From the NCBI RefSeq assembly GCF_003992015.1, contig NZ_RQVK01000011.1, positions 1 through 64,000 of the forward strand: a stretch of DNA of 64,000 nucleotides. The letters are read 5' to 3'. Origin of the DNA: Veillonella sp. VA137 (GTDB lineage: Bacteria > Bacillota > Negativicutes > Veillonellales > Veillonellaceae). The notes under the pieces were generated by a model, which was given only the letters and a program-made list of their open reading frames with translations, made no database searches and was not told the origin of the DNA. Shown here one piece after another: positions 25,971 to 41,300 of the stretch. Numbering within the stretch: the first letter of the stretch is position 1; each line of letters opens with the position of its first letter. The position numbers and the translations under genes are program-made.

Positions 25971-26218
25971 AAAAACTAATGATTAAAATATTTTTACTAG
26001 TACTATGCTACGTTGCGTGAATGCATGATGATATGTTTGCTTATAAATGGCGAACGATTGTCGCGTGAGTGTAACGACAAAGTTATGTATCGTATACTTG
26101 CGATTCGTGACAGGTAGCATAGAAGGAAACAAAAGGTATGATTCTCTGATCGTGGGGGTTTACAAAATTGTGAACACAAGTGTTAGAGTTGAAGGATAAT
26201 TATGTATGTGGAGGTTGT

Positions 26219-26362
26219 ATGAAATCGAGCCAAATATTTTTAGAATGTGAACGTTTTCTAAAACGAGCTTTGAAGGATAAGGGACACTATAGCAAAGGGG
26301 CCGTTATCGCTTTCTTGATTACAGGTGGTATTGGGGTTAGTGTGCCTAGTACGGTGCATGCG
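26219..26362 (+). other. Long signal peptide of the adhesin
   Basis: Residues 1-48: a basic N-region of about 27 residues (with RFLKRALKDKGHYSKG), a hydrophobic core AVIAFLITGGIGVSV and a cleavage site PSTVHA before VVPTH. The extended N-region recalls the ESPR of other large autotransporters, but the ESPR consensus is not evident. Confidence 0.75.
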
Positions 26363-29300
26363 GTTGTGCCTACCCATTTATTGTGGCAGGCATTTCAGAA
26401 TATGGGGGTGCTTGGTAGTTATAGTGGTACTACAAGCGCGGAAAAGAATCAAAGTATTCTTAACTCTAAAGTGAAGGATTCCAATATTACATTTAAAGAT
26501 TTATATGCCCTGCTATACCATGGTCCATTGGCTACTGCCAGTACTCAAACAGGAACAGGACTAACGGTTAACCAAGGATATGTGACATATCAAGGTAGTA
26601 ATATTGCTGGTGGTGAAGATGTATTTTTAAGAGGTGCAGGGGCCATTGCCTTAGGTGGTAATGCACATGCAGATGGTGTTGGTACATTAGCCTTAGGAGA
26701 ACGAGCACAAGCTGAAGGATCTGATGCATTGGCTATCGGTTTAACATCAAAAGCCTTAGCCCATGAATCTGTAGCGGTAGGCCATGATGCACGCTCTAAA
26801 TCTAATTATTCCCTAGCATTAGGCAGTAATTCTGCTGCGTTAGGACATGGTTCCAATGCAGTTGGTTACAATACAAACGCAGGTAGTACGGCGTCCCTAG
26901 CGCTTGGTTATAATACCTTTGCCAATGCAAGCACTGCAGGCTCAGAGGCATTAGCATCAGCTATTGCTACGAACTCCTCTCGTTTATCTGCAGATACAAT
27001 GGATAAATTGGGGCTATTTAAACTTGCAGAAGTGAATGATAAAGCGGCAGATGTGGCGTTGAAATCAGCGCGCATCAATCCGGCGACACCGGCTACTAAA
27101 ATCAAGGAATTAGAAGATGCCTATAAGCTTGCACATCAAAAATATACAGAGGCTAAAACAGCGTTAGAAGGTCAGCAAGATTATATAGACTTAATTAATG
27201 ACACAGATAATACAAAGTTGAAAACTGCCTTGGATTCAGCAGGCACTGGTAGTATTGGTAAGTTCTTAAATGATAACTTTAATAATAACACAGAACTGAA
27301 TAATCAAGTTAAGTCCACTGTCAATACAGTAGTGACGACAAAAGGTAGTAACTCCTTAGCCATTGGTAACTTAACTGTAGCCGAAGGCGATGGCAGTATT
27401 GCCCAAGGTGTGGCAACGGTGGCTAAAGCAGATGGTAGTATCGCCTTAGGTGCGGCAGCACAAGTTGCTAAAAATGCGAACCAATCCATTGCGGTAGGTG
27501 TCGGTGCGCAAGCACATGATGCGCACTCCATTGCGATGGGTGTACAATCGTCTACTTTTGGTACTGGTGATGTTGCCATCGGCAATAGAGCGGAGGTATT
27601 AGGCGATAACTCTGTAGGGATTGGTTATCATTCATCTGTATTAGCAGAAAATGGTACTGCTGTCGGTAAATCTACAAAAATTGGAACAGGTTCAGTGAAC
27701 TCACTATCCATGGGTTTTGCGACCACTGTTGGGAAAAATGCTGTAGATAGTGTTGCTTTAGGCTCACAAGCGAATGTAGCTGATGACAGTAAAGAGTCCA
27801 TAGCGATTGGTAAATCAGCGCAAGCCTTAGCAAAGAATAGTATCACACTAGGTGCTAATGCAGCAGTTAATGGGCTAGCTGATAAAAGTATTGCTATCGG
27901 TAATAGTAGTTCAACCTATGCAGCTAGTTCTATTGTTGTCGGTGATAATGCTAATGTAGGCACTGGGGGTGCGAGATCAATATCCATCGGTAATGCATCC
28001 AGTGTGGCAGGCGCTGATAGCTTGGCATTAGGTACAAGTGCTAAAGCGAAAGCTACTGATACCATTGCTATCGGTAATAAAGCAACTGCTAATAGAGATC
28101 AAAGTATTGTTATCGGTAAGGGTGCTTCTGCTAACCGGGAAAACTCCATTGTATTAGGTACGGGATCCACAGATTACTATCGAGGCAAGGCGCCAAAATT
28201 GAAAGCGGGCGCTAATCCATATGCTAATTATACAGATCCAACTACAGTGTATGAATATGGTAGCGATGGAAATGTTGTGTATGAGGAACAAGAAGGTGCT
28301 AATGTGCCGTCCTTCTTGCCACGTGGCACAGAAGCAGGTAAAGAACTCCAAAAATTAGATGCCTTAAATTTAGGCGTTGTATCCGTTGGTGGTGGCGAAG
28401 TTAATGTAACAATTGATGGTAAAGAGAAAACTATTCATGCCCTACGCCGTATTACTAACGTGGCACCAGGTGCGCTAGATACAGATGCAGTCACAGTAGC
28501 CCAATTACGTGCATGGCGTGAAACGGATCCTCACTTCTTAGCGGTGAAAAACCCTACTAGTAAAGAGCTGAAAGTAGATGGCAACACTATGAAAAGTGTG
28601 GGCTATAATCTAGATGCAAGTAATAGTGATTTACGTAACTCTAACTATGAAAATAATCAAGCTTCTGGCAATTTTGGGATGGCTCTTGGTGGATTTGCAA
28701 AATCTACGGCAGCACAGGCAACTGCAATTGGGTATGGTTCCAGCGCTTATGATACAGATGCTCTAGCTATTGGTACAATTTCCTATGCGAGAGGCAATTC
28801 TTCTGTAGCGATAGGTAGAGCTGCAAAAGCAAGAACAGTGAAGTCTATGGCACTTGGCTGGGGAGCTGATGCCACAGGAGACTCTTCTATTGCATTGGGG
28901 GCTACAACAATCACTGATGGTGCAAAAGCAATTGCAATCGGTAGTAGTGCAAACAGTATGGCGGCTCGAGGTATTGCCATCGGTGATGGTGCTAAGGTTC
29001 AAATTGAAGCCAACAGTGACGGCAAAGATCCAGCTAGTTGGGGGCAATGGTCAGCGCAAAATGGTGTAGCTATTGGTTATAGTGCGTTAGCAAGACGTGA
29101 CCAAGACGTGGCTATCGGTAAAGAGGCTATTGTTAAAGGTGGAGATGCCATTGGTTTAGGCCATAAAGTTGAGAACTATGGCGAAAACTCTATTGCGATT
29201 GGTTCTTATGCAAAAGTTAATACTAAAGATGCAGCGAGTGGTACGAATAGTATAGCTATTGGACGTGCAGCGGAAGTGACAAATAAAGAAGCGATTGCAC

Positions 29301-32300
29301 TGGGCACGGATGCTAAAGTAAAGTCTGACAAAAGTATGGCTATGGGCTATAAAGCAGAGGTAGAAGCGAATGCAACACACAGTATTGTGTTGGGCGAATC
29401 GGCGAAAATAAAGACTGATGCTGCGTATGGCACAGCTATGGGGCAAGGCGCTACTATCAATACGGGGGCAACCTACGGTACAGCTATAGGACAAGGGGCT
29501 CAAATTGATCCGAATGCAACCTATGCAACTGCTGTTGGTCAAGGCGCTAGAGTACAATCTAGTGAGGGTGCTGCATTAGGTAAAGGTGCCACTGCAGCGG
29601 GAGCAAAAACTCTGGCATTAGGCTCTGGAGCGAGTGCAACTGCAGCAGGTTCCGTCGCACTTGGTTCTGAATCCGTAGCAGGAGCAGCAGCAGGCACAAA
29701 AGGATGGGACCCAGCTGCAGGCCGTGTGAATAATCATACAACTGCTGTATCTGGTGCGGCAGCTTCTCTGTCTGGCTTGGGATCTGTTTCTATCGGTGCT
29801 AGTGGTAAAGAGCGACAAATTACAAATTTAGCAGCAGGTTCAAATGATACAGATGCGGTAAACGTAGCTCAATTGAAAGCTGTGAACTTGCAAATTGCTG
29901 GTAATACTACAGCAACGGCAGGTGCTGACGTACGTTTGCATAACCAAACATTAAATGTAGTAGGCGATGGTACCTATCTAACATCGAATGCGGCTGGTAA
30001 TACAATCACTATGGATTTGACGCAGTCTATAAAAAATAAAATCAATAGTATATTTGTTACTAGCTTTACAGGTGATCAAGGGTCTAAAGTAACACCAACC
30101 GCAACTAGTAATACCGTGAACGTAACGGGTAAAAAATTTACAACTAATTCTGAGCCTAATTCTATATGGGCAGATGGTGGCGTTCGTTATGAAACTGGTA
30201 ATATAGGTACTTTCACTACAGGAAATACAGTTGCTATTGGAATGCGCCCTGAATTAAAATCGAAAAGCTTTACTGCTTATAAATATGACGGCAATAATCA
30301 AACTGGAGAAGCAGGTCCATCCATTTCCTACAATGGCATCAACATGAATGATAAGCCAATCACTAACCTTCAAGCAGGACAAAACCCTAATGATGCAGTG
30401 AATAAATCTCAATTAGATGCCATTACATGGAATTTAGGGGCTAAGGGTGCTGATGGTAATATCAACCGAGTGGCGCCAAGTGATGATGCGAATAAACGTG
30501 TTGACTTAGTAGGAACTGGAGGTATTTCTGTAACAGCTAATGGTAGCACAGTAACGATTAGCGGTAGCAAAATTTTAGATTCTATGCCAGTAGTGTACAC
30601 AGATGCAGCAGGCAATCGTGTGTATAAACATACAGATGGTAAGTTCTATACAACGGAAAATCCACCAGCTGGTACAAAACCGGTAGCAGATGTTCAAGCC
30701 CGTTTAGTAAACACAGCCCCTGGAGCGGGTAAAACAGCAACAACAGATGCGACTGTATTCAATAATGTTAAGTCTGTCATCGAAAAACAAGGTGTCACTG
30801 GTAATACAGCTCCAACGTTTACAGATCGTTTAAGTGTAGCAGCTGCGAATAACCCTACGGCAGCGGTGAACGTAAAAGATTTAAATAGTACTGTGGCTGA
30901 TTTAAAAAATAAAGAACTACATATTACGCCAATGGAGTATACTCCTAAAGCAAATGGTGATGTTACTTTATCCTACTCCGATGGTAATGGAAGCGTTGTA
31001 CCTAATACAACAGCGACTATCAAAGGTGTGGCGAAAAACGACTTATCTAACATTACAGATGCAGGTAAAAAAGTTATCACTGGTCTAGGCACGACAGTTA
31101 CTGCTGGTAAAAATATTACGGTAACTGCAACTACAGATAACACAACGGGTCAAAAATCTTACGCCATAGCTGCAGCAGATCAAGTAGAATCTGTTGTAAA
31201 AGCAACTGCAGCTACTGATGACGAAAACATTGCAGAAGTAAAACCAGTGACTGGCGCTCAAGATGCAGCTAACACAAAATATGGTGTAGGCGTATCTAAG
31301 AAAAAAGTAGCCGAAATCGCTCAAGGTGCAGTGGAAGTAAAACCTGCTGATGGCTCAGATAATGTTCATGTAACACCAGATACAACTACAACACCTGGCA
31401 AAACGGTTTACAAAGTATCTGTAGATAAAACGAAGTTAGATACAGGTGTTAATACAACGGTAACAGGCGCAGGTACAGCAACTGATCCATACAAAGTCAA
31501 TGTACAAGGCGATTTAAATAAAATTACTTCTATCACAAATGAAGCTGGTAATGGTAAAGTATCCTTCGGTGCGAATGGTGTATCTACTTTCAGTAGCGGA
31601 ACTACTGGAGATAAGACGGTAACGATCGATGGCAAAGAGGGCAAAGTTGTTGTTGGCAATGACGGAAAACCTGTTACCATTGACGGCAGTACAGGTTATG
31701 TGACTGGCTTGCAAAATACAGAGTGGACTGTAGGTACGACAACACCAGTATCTGGCCGAGCAGCTACGGAAGACCAATTGAAGCATGTTAGCGATGCCGT
31801 TGATGGTAAAGCTGATAAAACTGCATTATGGGACTTAGGCGTTGTAGCGACAGATGGTACGTCAACAAAAGTAACACCTCAAGCCGTGGAAGGTGACAAC
31901 AAGCGTATCAACTTGAAAGGTAAAGGTAATGTTACAGTTACTGCAGATGGCAATACGATTACTATTGAAGGGGAAAACCAAAATAGTATTGTTGTGTATA
32001 CCGATGCACAAGGTAATCGTTTGTACAAACGTGCAGATGGTAAATTCTATAAAACGAAAGAACCTGTGGCAGGTGAACGTGCTGTATTAGCTAATAATGT
32101 ACAATCTCGTCTAGTGAATGCGAATGGTGATAGCACTACATCACCAACGGTGCTTAATAATGTAAAATCTGCGATTCAAACGCAAGGAGTGGGACCGGAT
32201 AATCTATCCCCAACATTCTTAGAGCGTTTGGAAGCGGCTGCAAAACCGACTAATAACCCTAACGCTGCGGTAAATGTAAGTGACCTTAAATCTGTAGTAG

Positions 32301-35300
32301 ATGCGGGTATGAAATACGGAGCTAATATCTCCGAAGCTACTGGCGGTGCTAACCCTGTTACAAATAAATTAGGTAGTACTGTGGCTATCAAAGGTGGTGC
32401 TACCGAAACGGATGGTACTAATTTTGATGGAACCAACGTATTAACGACGGTACAACAAGATGATGGCAATACTACTGTTAACATTAAATTGAAACGTGAC
32501 TTGGGTAATATCAAATCTATCACTAATGAAGCTGGTAATGGTAAAGTAGCTTTCGGTGCAGATGGTGTCACTACTTTCACAAGTGGTGCAGCAGGTGATA
32601 AACCTGTTAGCATCGATGGTAAATTAGGTAAAGTGGTGGCTGGTACTGGTAATACGGCGGTTACATTGGATGGAGCAGCGGGTCAAGTGCTAGCATCTGG
32701 TATCCGCATTGGTAACCAAACGGCAACACCGACAGCTAATGGTGCGGCACCGGCTGCAGGACAACCGACTGGCCCTGCTGGTAATTTCATTACTGGACTT
32801 GGCAATACGACTTGGAATATCGAAAACCCAGTGTACGTAAGTGGCCGTGCTGCTACAGAAGATCAGTTGAAAGTTCTGAATACGGAATTACATAAGAAAT
32901 CATCTACAGATTATCGATTGATTCAAAACCCAGACAGTACTGACCATGCATATACTGTAAGTAATGCAGGTGAAATTGATTTAACTGTAAAAGATGAGAT
33001 TACAAAGGCTACGAATACTGTTAAGTTGAAAGATATTGCATCTAAAACTGCTTTAGACGCATTGGTAGACCGTAGTATCACTTTAGGTGGGGATAATAAC
33101 TCTGCTACTGATAAACAAACGTTAGCTAATGATGTAAAATTCAATATCAAAGGCGATAATAACTATATTACGACTACTGCTAAAGGAACTGATGTAACAC
33201 TTACATTCAACGATAGCGCATTAGCGAAAAAAGCTGATGAATGGAACCTTGCTGTAAATGGAACCAAAGTATCTCCAACGGATAAACAAGTAAACCTTGT
33301 GAATGGAAATAATATTTCTATTACTAAGGAAGCTAATGGAGATGTTAAGGTAAGTGCTACAGGATTGGCAAAAGAAGACTTATCCAACATCACAGATGCT
33401 GGCAAGAAAAATATCACTGATTTAGGTACAGAAATTACGGCAGGCGAACGTATTACAGTAGGAAACCCTACCGTAGATGCCAAAACAGGTAAGAAAACAT
33501 ATACTATTAATGCAGATAAACAAGTAGAATCTGTTGTAAAAGCAACGTTAGCAGATACTGCTGACGAAAACATTGCTGAAGTAAGCCCAGTGACTGGTGA
33601 TCAAGATGCAGCGAATACAAAATATGGCGTAGCTGTATCTAAAAAAGCAGTAGCTAATATCGCTAAAGATGCAGTAGAAGTAAAAGCTGCAGATGGTGCA
33701 GATAATGTTACTGTAGATAAAGATACAACAACAGCTGGTAAAACGATTTACAAAGTATCTGTAGATAAAACAAAATTAGCAGCTGGTGACAATACAAATG
33801 TTGAAGGTAAAGGTACAGAAGCTAAGCCATACAAAGTGAATGTAACAGGTGATCTTACTAAAATTACGTCTATCACTAATACTACAGGTACTGGCAAAGT
33901 AAGCTTTGCTGGTGATGGTGTTGTGAAAGTAGATGGTGCTAAAGCAGTATCCATCGATGGTAAACAAGGTCAAATCACAGGATTACAAAACACAACTCTA
34001 ACTGCCGCAGATTTTGCTAAGGCTAATCGTGCAGCTACGGAAGAACAATTAAAAGCGGTAAAAGACATTGCTGATGCAGCGTCTACAACAGATTATCGTT
34101 TAATTGCAAATCCAGCAGAAGGTAGCAATGGTGCGTATAAAGTAGATAACGGAACCATTTCTTTAAAAGTTAAAGATACTAAACAAGCTGATAGTACTCC
34201 TCAAATAATTACGATCAACGATGTGGCATCCAAAGAAGCATTAGATACTGTAAAAGCAAATCAATGGGATTTGGCGGTAAAATCAGGTGCTACTATCACG
34301 AATGTAACTTCACAACCTGGCGCAAAACCAACAGATAACAAACGAATTGCTATCGAAGGTGCTGATGGTGTTGAAGTAACTCAAACAGATGGTGTGATCA
34401 AAATCAGTGCACCAAGAGGTACAGATAACGATACGATCACAACTGTGAAATCTAGCGATGGTACAATTTCTGTTGATAATGTAGATGGAAATACACATGC
34501 ATATGATATAAAAGTCAATGCTCAAAAACTGGGAGAAGCGCAAGCGTTAATCTTTGTAGATGACAAAGGCAAACAAGTATTCAAACAACCTGATGGTGCT
34601 TTCAAAAATGCAGATGGCACTAAGTATGAAGGCACTGTACATACAAAAGTAAATACAGCAGCACCTCAACGTGTAGACAACGTAGGCTCTGCCATTGACG
34701 GAGCAAAAGTAACTACTGATGCAGGTCAAGACAAGCCAGATGCAACGTACTTAGAAAAATTAAATAAAGCTAATGCGGATACACCAAATGCAGCGGTTAA
34801 CGTTTCTGACCTTAAGAAAACATCCGATGCAAGTATTGCGAAAGCAGTAGAGGATGCTACTACAAAAGGAATGAAATTCCAAGGTAATACAGGGGATGTA
34901 ATTAGCAAAGAGTTAGGCCAAACCTTAGCAATCAAAGGTGAAGGAACTGTTGCTGGTAATACAGCTACCAATAATATCCGTACTACTAATACCAATGGAG
35001 TGCTAGAAATTGGCTTAGCAGAATCTTTAACAGGCATCAATTCCATTGCGGGTAAAGGTACAAGTCCATTAACAATTTCTAATGGTGGTACAACATTGAC
35101 TATCAATGCACCAGAAGGAACAAAACCAGGTACCATCTCCGTTGGTGGTGTAAAAATAACTGATGTGGCAAATGGTGAAGCAGAAACAGATGCTGTTAAC
35201 GTGAGCCAATTGAATGCAGTAGCAGGCAAAGAACTTCACATCAAACCAACAACAGATAAAGAAAAATATACTGTAGATAAAAACGGTGATGTAACACTAA

Positions 35301-38300
35301 CTTACGTAAATGGGGATGGAACAGCTGTAAATGATACAAAAGCAGTCATCTCTGGCGTTGCGAAAAATGACTTGTCCAACATCACAGATGGTGGTAAAAA
35401 AGTTATCACTGGCTTAGGTACTGATATAGAAGCTGGTACAGGTATTACACTTGGTACAACTAAGGAAGATCCTAAGACAGGTAAGAAAACATATATTATC
35501 AATGCAGATAAACAAGTAGAATCTGTTACTAAAGCAGATGCTGAAACCGGCGATGAAAACATTGCTACTGTAACTATGATGGATGGAACTGTAGATAAAA
35601 CAGCAAATGCTCGTTACGGTGTAGGCGTATCTAAAAAAGCAGTGGCTAATATCGCTAAAGATGCAGTAGAAGTAAAAGCTGGAGATAATGCAGATAATGT
35701 TCATGTAACACCAGATACAACAACAGCTGGTAAAACGATTTACAAAGTATCTGTAGATAAAACAAAGTTAGCAGCTGGTACGAATACAACTGTTGGAGGT
35801 GAAGGTACAGAAGCTAAGCCATACAAAGTGAATGTTGCAGGCGACTTAGATAACATCACATCCATTACAAATACAGCAGGTACTGGCAAAGTCACATTCG
35901 ATAACAATGGCGTTGTGAAAGTAGATGGAGATCATCCAGTATCTATCGATGGCAAACAAGGTCAAATTACTGGCTTACAAAATACAACCCTAACTGCCGC
36001 GGATTTTGCTAAGGCTAATCGTGCAGCTACGGAAGAACAATTAAAAGCGGTAAAAGACATTGCTGATGCAGCGTCTACAACAGATTATCGTTTAATTGCA
36101 AATCCAGTAGAAGGTAGCAATGGTGCGTATAAAGTAGATAATGGAACCATTTCTTTAAAAGTTAAAAATACTAAACAAGCTGATAGCAATCCTGAAACGA
36201 TTACCATCAATGATGTGGCATCCAAAGAAGCATTAGATACTGTAAAAGCAAATCAATGGGATTTAGCGGTTAGCAACGGTACATCTACAAACAAAGTAGA
36301 ACCACAAGCAACTGGCACAGAAGGCGAAAACAAACGTATCGTCTTAAAAGGTAAAGATGGTGTTACTGTTAGCCAAGAAAATGGTGTCATTACAATCGGC
36401 GCTCAAAAAGGCGTAGATAATGATACTGTAACAACTGTTACATCTACGGATGGTACTGTCACTGTTGATACTGTAGATGGAAATGAGCATGCATATGATG
36501 TGAAAGTAAATGCCCAAAAACTGGGAGAAGCACAAGCCTTAATCTTCGTAGATGACAAAGGCAAACAAGTATTTAAACAACCTGATGGTACTTTCAAAAA
36601 TGCAGATGGCACTAAGTATGAAGGTACAGTTCATACGAAAGTGAATACAGCTCAACCTCAACGTGTAGACAACGTAGGTTCTGCGATTGATCCAGATAGT
36701 ACAACAACAGATACTACATTCTTGGGTAAATTAACCGAAGCTGCAGCAGATCCAACAAAAGGAAAATCTGCGGTGAACGTATCTGACCTTAAGAAAACAT
36801 CTGATGCAAGCATTGCTAAAGCAGTCACTGATGCTACAAACAAAGGCATGAAATATGCTGGGGATAACTACAAAGCGGCGACTGCTACAGAAGCTGAGCA
36901 AAATGGAATCACTAAGAAATTAGGAGAACAATTGCAAATCCTTGGCGGTGCAACAGGTACATTGACTGATAATAATATCGGTGTCAATGCAGATGGCGGT
37001 GCATTGAAAGTTAAATTGGCAGAATCTTTAACAGGCATTAATTCCATCGCAGGTAAAGGTACAACACCATTAACGATTTCCAATGGTAATACAACATTAA
37101 CGATTAATAATGGTGAAGGAACAAAACCTGGCACAATTTCTGCTGGTAATGCGAAAATCACTAATGTAGCAAAAGGCGAAGGTGATACTGACGCTGTTAA
37201 TGTAAAACAGTTAACTGACGAAGTTGGCAAAGCAAAAACAACGGTAACTGTTAATAAGGACAATACAGATGCGAATAAAAATCTTTCCTTAACTACGACT
37301 ACAGCAACCGATGGACATACTAACTATGACGTTCGTTTAGCGGACAAAGTGACATTAGGCACTGAAACAGCTAAACAAGTCACAATGGATGGTACAGCTG
37401 GTACTATCATAGCGGGCACAGGCAACAATGCCGTATCTGTAGATGGTACGAATGCAAGCATAACAGCTGGAACTGGCACTAACATTGTGAAAGTAGATGG
37501 ATCTAAAGGTCAATTGACAGCAGCAGGTGTTGTCGTAGGCAACCAAACGCTAAATCCAATTGCGGCGAAACCAACAGATGGTGTAACGCCAGCAGCCGAA
37601 ACTGGCAACTATGTAACAGGTCTTGGTAACACAACATGGACTGTCAATAACCCAACCTATGTATCCGGTCGTGCAGCTACAGAAGATCAGTTGAAAGCAG
37701 TTAACGACGAAGTGAACAACAAAGTAGATAAAACTGCATTGTGGGACTTGGCTGTTAAATCGGGTGATACTATCACAAATGTAACACCACAAGCTGGTGC
37801 ACAAGCAATGGATAACAAACGAATTACTATCGAAGGTACTGATGGTGTTACTGTTAGCCAAGACAATGGTGTGATCAAAATCAGTGCACCAAGAGGCACA
37901 GACCATGATACGATTACAACTGTGGAATCTACTGATAAAACTGTTGATGTAACAAAAGTAGGTAACAATGATCACGCTTATAACTTAGCAGTGAACAAAC
38001 AAGCTGTAGTAGATGGTGCTCAATTACCTGTTGTATATACAACAAAAGATGGTAAAAAAGTGACTATCGACAAAGATGGTAAATTCCATACAGTAGATAA
38101 TCCTACGGTAGAAGTAAAACCAGAAGACGTAGAAACACGTATTCAATCTGCAGCAAAAAATACGACAGCTGGAGATACCATCCTTAATAACGTAGGCTCT
38201 GCCATTGCTAATACAAAAGTTCCAGAAGGTACAGGAACTAAACAAAATCCATCCTTCTTAGAACGTTTGGAAGAAACTGCGAAAGCGACTAACCATCCAA

Positions 38301-41300
38301 ATGCAGCAGTTAACGTATCTGACCTTAAAAACACAGCTGATGAAGTTGTTGGAAAAGGCATGAAATACGGTGCTAACCTTCCTGCGAAAACTGGTGGAGA
38401 TAAAGTTGTAACTAACAAACTTGGCTCTACGGTAAACATCGTAGGTAGTGCAGATGTAACCAATGCAACAGAAGCAGATAAACAATACGATGGTAAAAAC
38501 GTATTAACATCTATTGAACAAGATACTGACGGTAATACAACAGTAACTGTGAAGTTGAATAAAGATTTAACATCTAAATCCTTAACAACTAACACGGTAA
38601 CTGTAAAAGGTGAAGACGGCAAAGACGGTAAACCAGGCACAGATGCAGTAGTGACTGTCGGTGAAAAAGGTGAACCAGGCGTCAACGGACAAGATGGCAA
38701 ACCAGGATCTAATGGTACTATCGGCGTCAATGGTAAAGACGGCTCTGCAGTTGTGATCAACGGCAAGGACGGATCTATCGGATTGAATGGTAAAGATGGT
38801 AAGAACGGTCTTTCCATTAAAGGCGACAAAGGTGCAGTCGGTGTAGACGGTACAGATGGAGCTAATGGTAAAGACGGTATGACTCGTATCGTATATGAAA
38901 CGAAACATACAGATCCTAAAACAGGCACAGAAGCAACTGTGACACATCAAGTAGCTACAATGGATGATGGCTTACGTTTCACTGGTAACAATTCCGGTAC
39001 AGAAAACAAACATAAGCTAAATACATTAGTGAACATCGTTGGCGAAGGCGTTGCGAAAGAGCAAGTAGATGGATTCCAATCTGCAAGTGGCAACATCTTA
39101 GTCGCAGCTGATGGTAAAACAACATTGACTGTAAAAATGAACAAAAACCTTGCTAACATCAGCAGCATTACCAATGGTGCAAACTCTGGCAAAGTTGAGT
39201 TCAAAGACAATGGTGTAACTACTTTCAGTAGCGGTAACAACGGCACTGGCGGTACAGATACACCTGTTGTTATCAATGGTAAAGATGGTAAAGTTACAAC
39301 AGGAACTGTAAGTCTTGATGGTAAAGCAGGTACTGTGAAAGCTAACGATATTACAGTAGGTAAACAATCTGTCACTCCAAGTACAACTGGCGTAGCTCCT
39401 ACAACTGGTGGTACACCAACAGAAGGCAACTTCGTAACGGGTCTTGGTAACACAACATGGACTGTCAATAACCCAACTTATGTATCTGGCCGTGCGGCAA
39501 CAGAAGATCAGTTGAAAGCAGTTAACGACGAAGTGAACAACAAAGCAGATAAAACTGCATTGTGGGACTTAGCGATTGCAAGCGAGGATCCAAATGGTGC
39601 TAAAGTTGCTCCAAAAGAGGTAACAGGAGAAAATAAACGCATTATCTTAAAAGGTACTGGCGGAGTTACTATCTCGCAAAATAATGGCGAGATTACTATT
39701 GGGGCACCAGTAGCTGGTACAGATAATAATACAGTGACTACTGTGACATCTACGGATGAAACTGTATTGACAGTAGGCGATAAAGGTAAGGATGGAAACC
39801 ATGCTTACGAATTAACCATCAACAAACAGGCTGTAGTAGATGGTGCTCAATTACCTGTTGTATATACAGATAAAGAAGGTAACAAGTTAACGTTAAAAGA
39901 TGGTAAATTCTACAAAGCAGATAACACTGTAGTAGAAGCAAAAGACGTAGAAACTCGTATTCAATCTGCAGCAAAAAATACAACAGCTGGAGATACAATC
40001 CTTAATAACGTAGGCTCTGCGATTGCCAATACAAAAGTTCCAGAAGGTACAGGAACTAAACAAAATCCATCCTTCTTAGAACGCTTGGAAGAAACTGCGA
40101 AAGCGACTAACCATCCAAATGCAGCAGTTAACGTATCTGACCTGAAACAAGCATCTGATGCAAGTATCGCCAAAGCAGTCACTGATGCTACAAACAAAGG
40201 CATGAAATATGCTGGGGATAACTACAAAGCAGCAGAAGGTACAACAGCTGAGCAAAATGGTATCACTAAGAAATTAGGGGAACAATTGCAAATCCTTGGC
40301 GGTGCCACAGGAACATTGACTGATAATAATATTGGTGTCAATGCAGATGGCGGTGCGTTGAAAGTTAAATTGGCAGAATCTTTAACAGGCATTAATTCCA
40401 TTGCAGGTAAAGGTGGTACTACACCATTAACAATTTCCAATGGTAATACAACGTTAACGATTAATAATGGTGACGGAACAAAACTAGGTACAATCTCTGT
40501 TGGTAATGCAAAAATCACTAATGTTGCAGAAGGTACAGATGGTAAAGATGCAGTTAACGTATCTCAATTGAATAAGTCTATCAATGACTTGAAAACTAAC
40601 TTAGGTTGGTACGTAACTTCTGATGTGGCAGATGGTGGTGAACAAGCTACAGGCTCTAACCCAACATCCGAACATGTCACAAACGATAATGAAGTAGCTT
40701 TCATCGCTGGTAAAAATTTAAAAATCAAACAAGATGGCAGAAACTTCACATATAGCCTAAATGATTCTATTACTAAGTTGTCAAAAGTAGAAGTGACAAA
40801 AGATGGAGAGGGTACGACGACTATTACTCCTGGTAAAGTGACAACTACTGACGGTACAACAACGACGGTAACGGGTCCAGAGGGCATTACGATTAAGCCG
40901 TCTGCAGGTACGACAACTACAGTTTCCTTGACGAAAACTGGCTTAGATAATGGCGGTAATAAAATCACTAATGTTGCAAAAGGCGAAGGTGATAATGACG
41001 CTGTTAATGTAAAACAGTTAACTGACGAAGTTGGTAAAGCGAAAACAACGGTAACTGTTAATAAGGACAATACAGATGCGAATAAAAATCTTTCCTTAAC
41101 TACGACTACAGCAACCGATGGACATACTAACTATGACGTTCGTTTAGCAGACAAAGTGACATTAGGCACTGAGGTAGCTAAACAAGTCACAATGGATGGT
41201 ACAGCTGGTACTATCACAGCGGGCACAGGCAACAATACTGTATCTGTAGATGGTACGAATGCAAGCATAACAGCTGGAACTGGTACTAACATTGTGAAAG

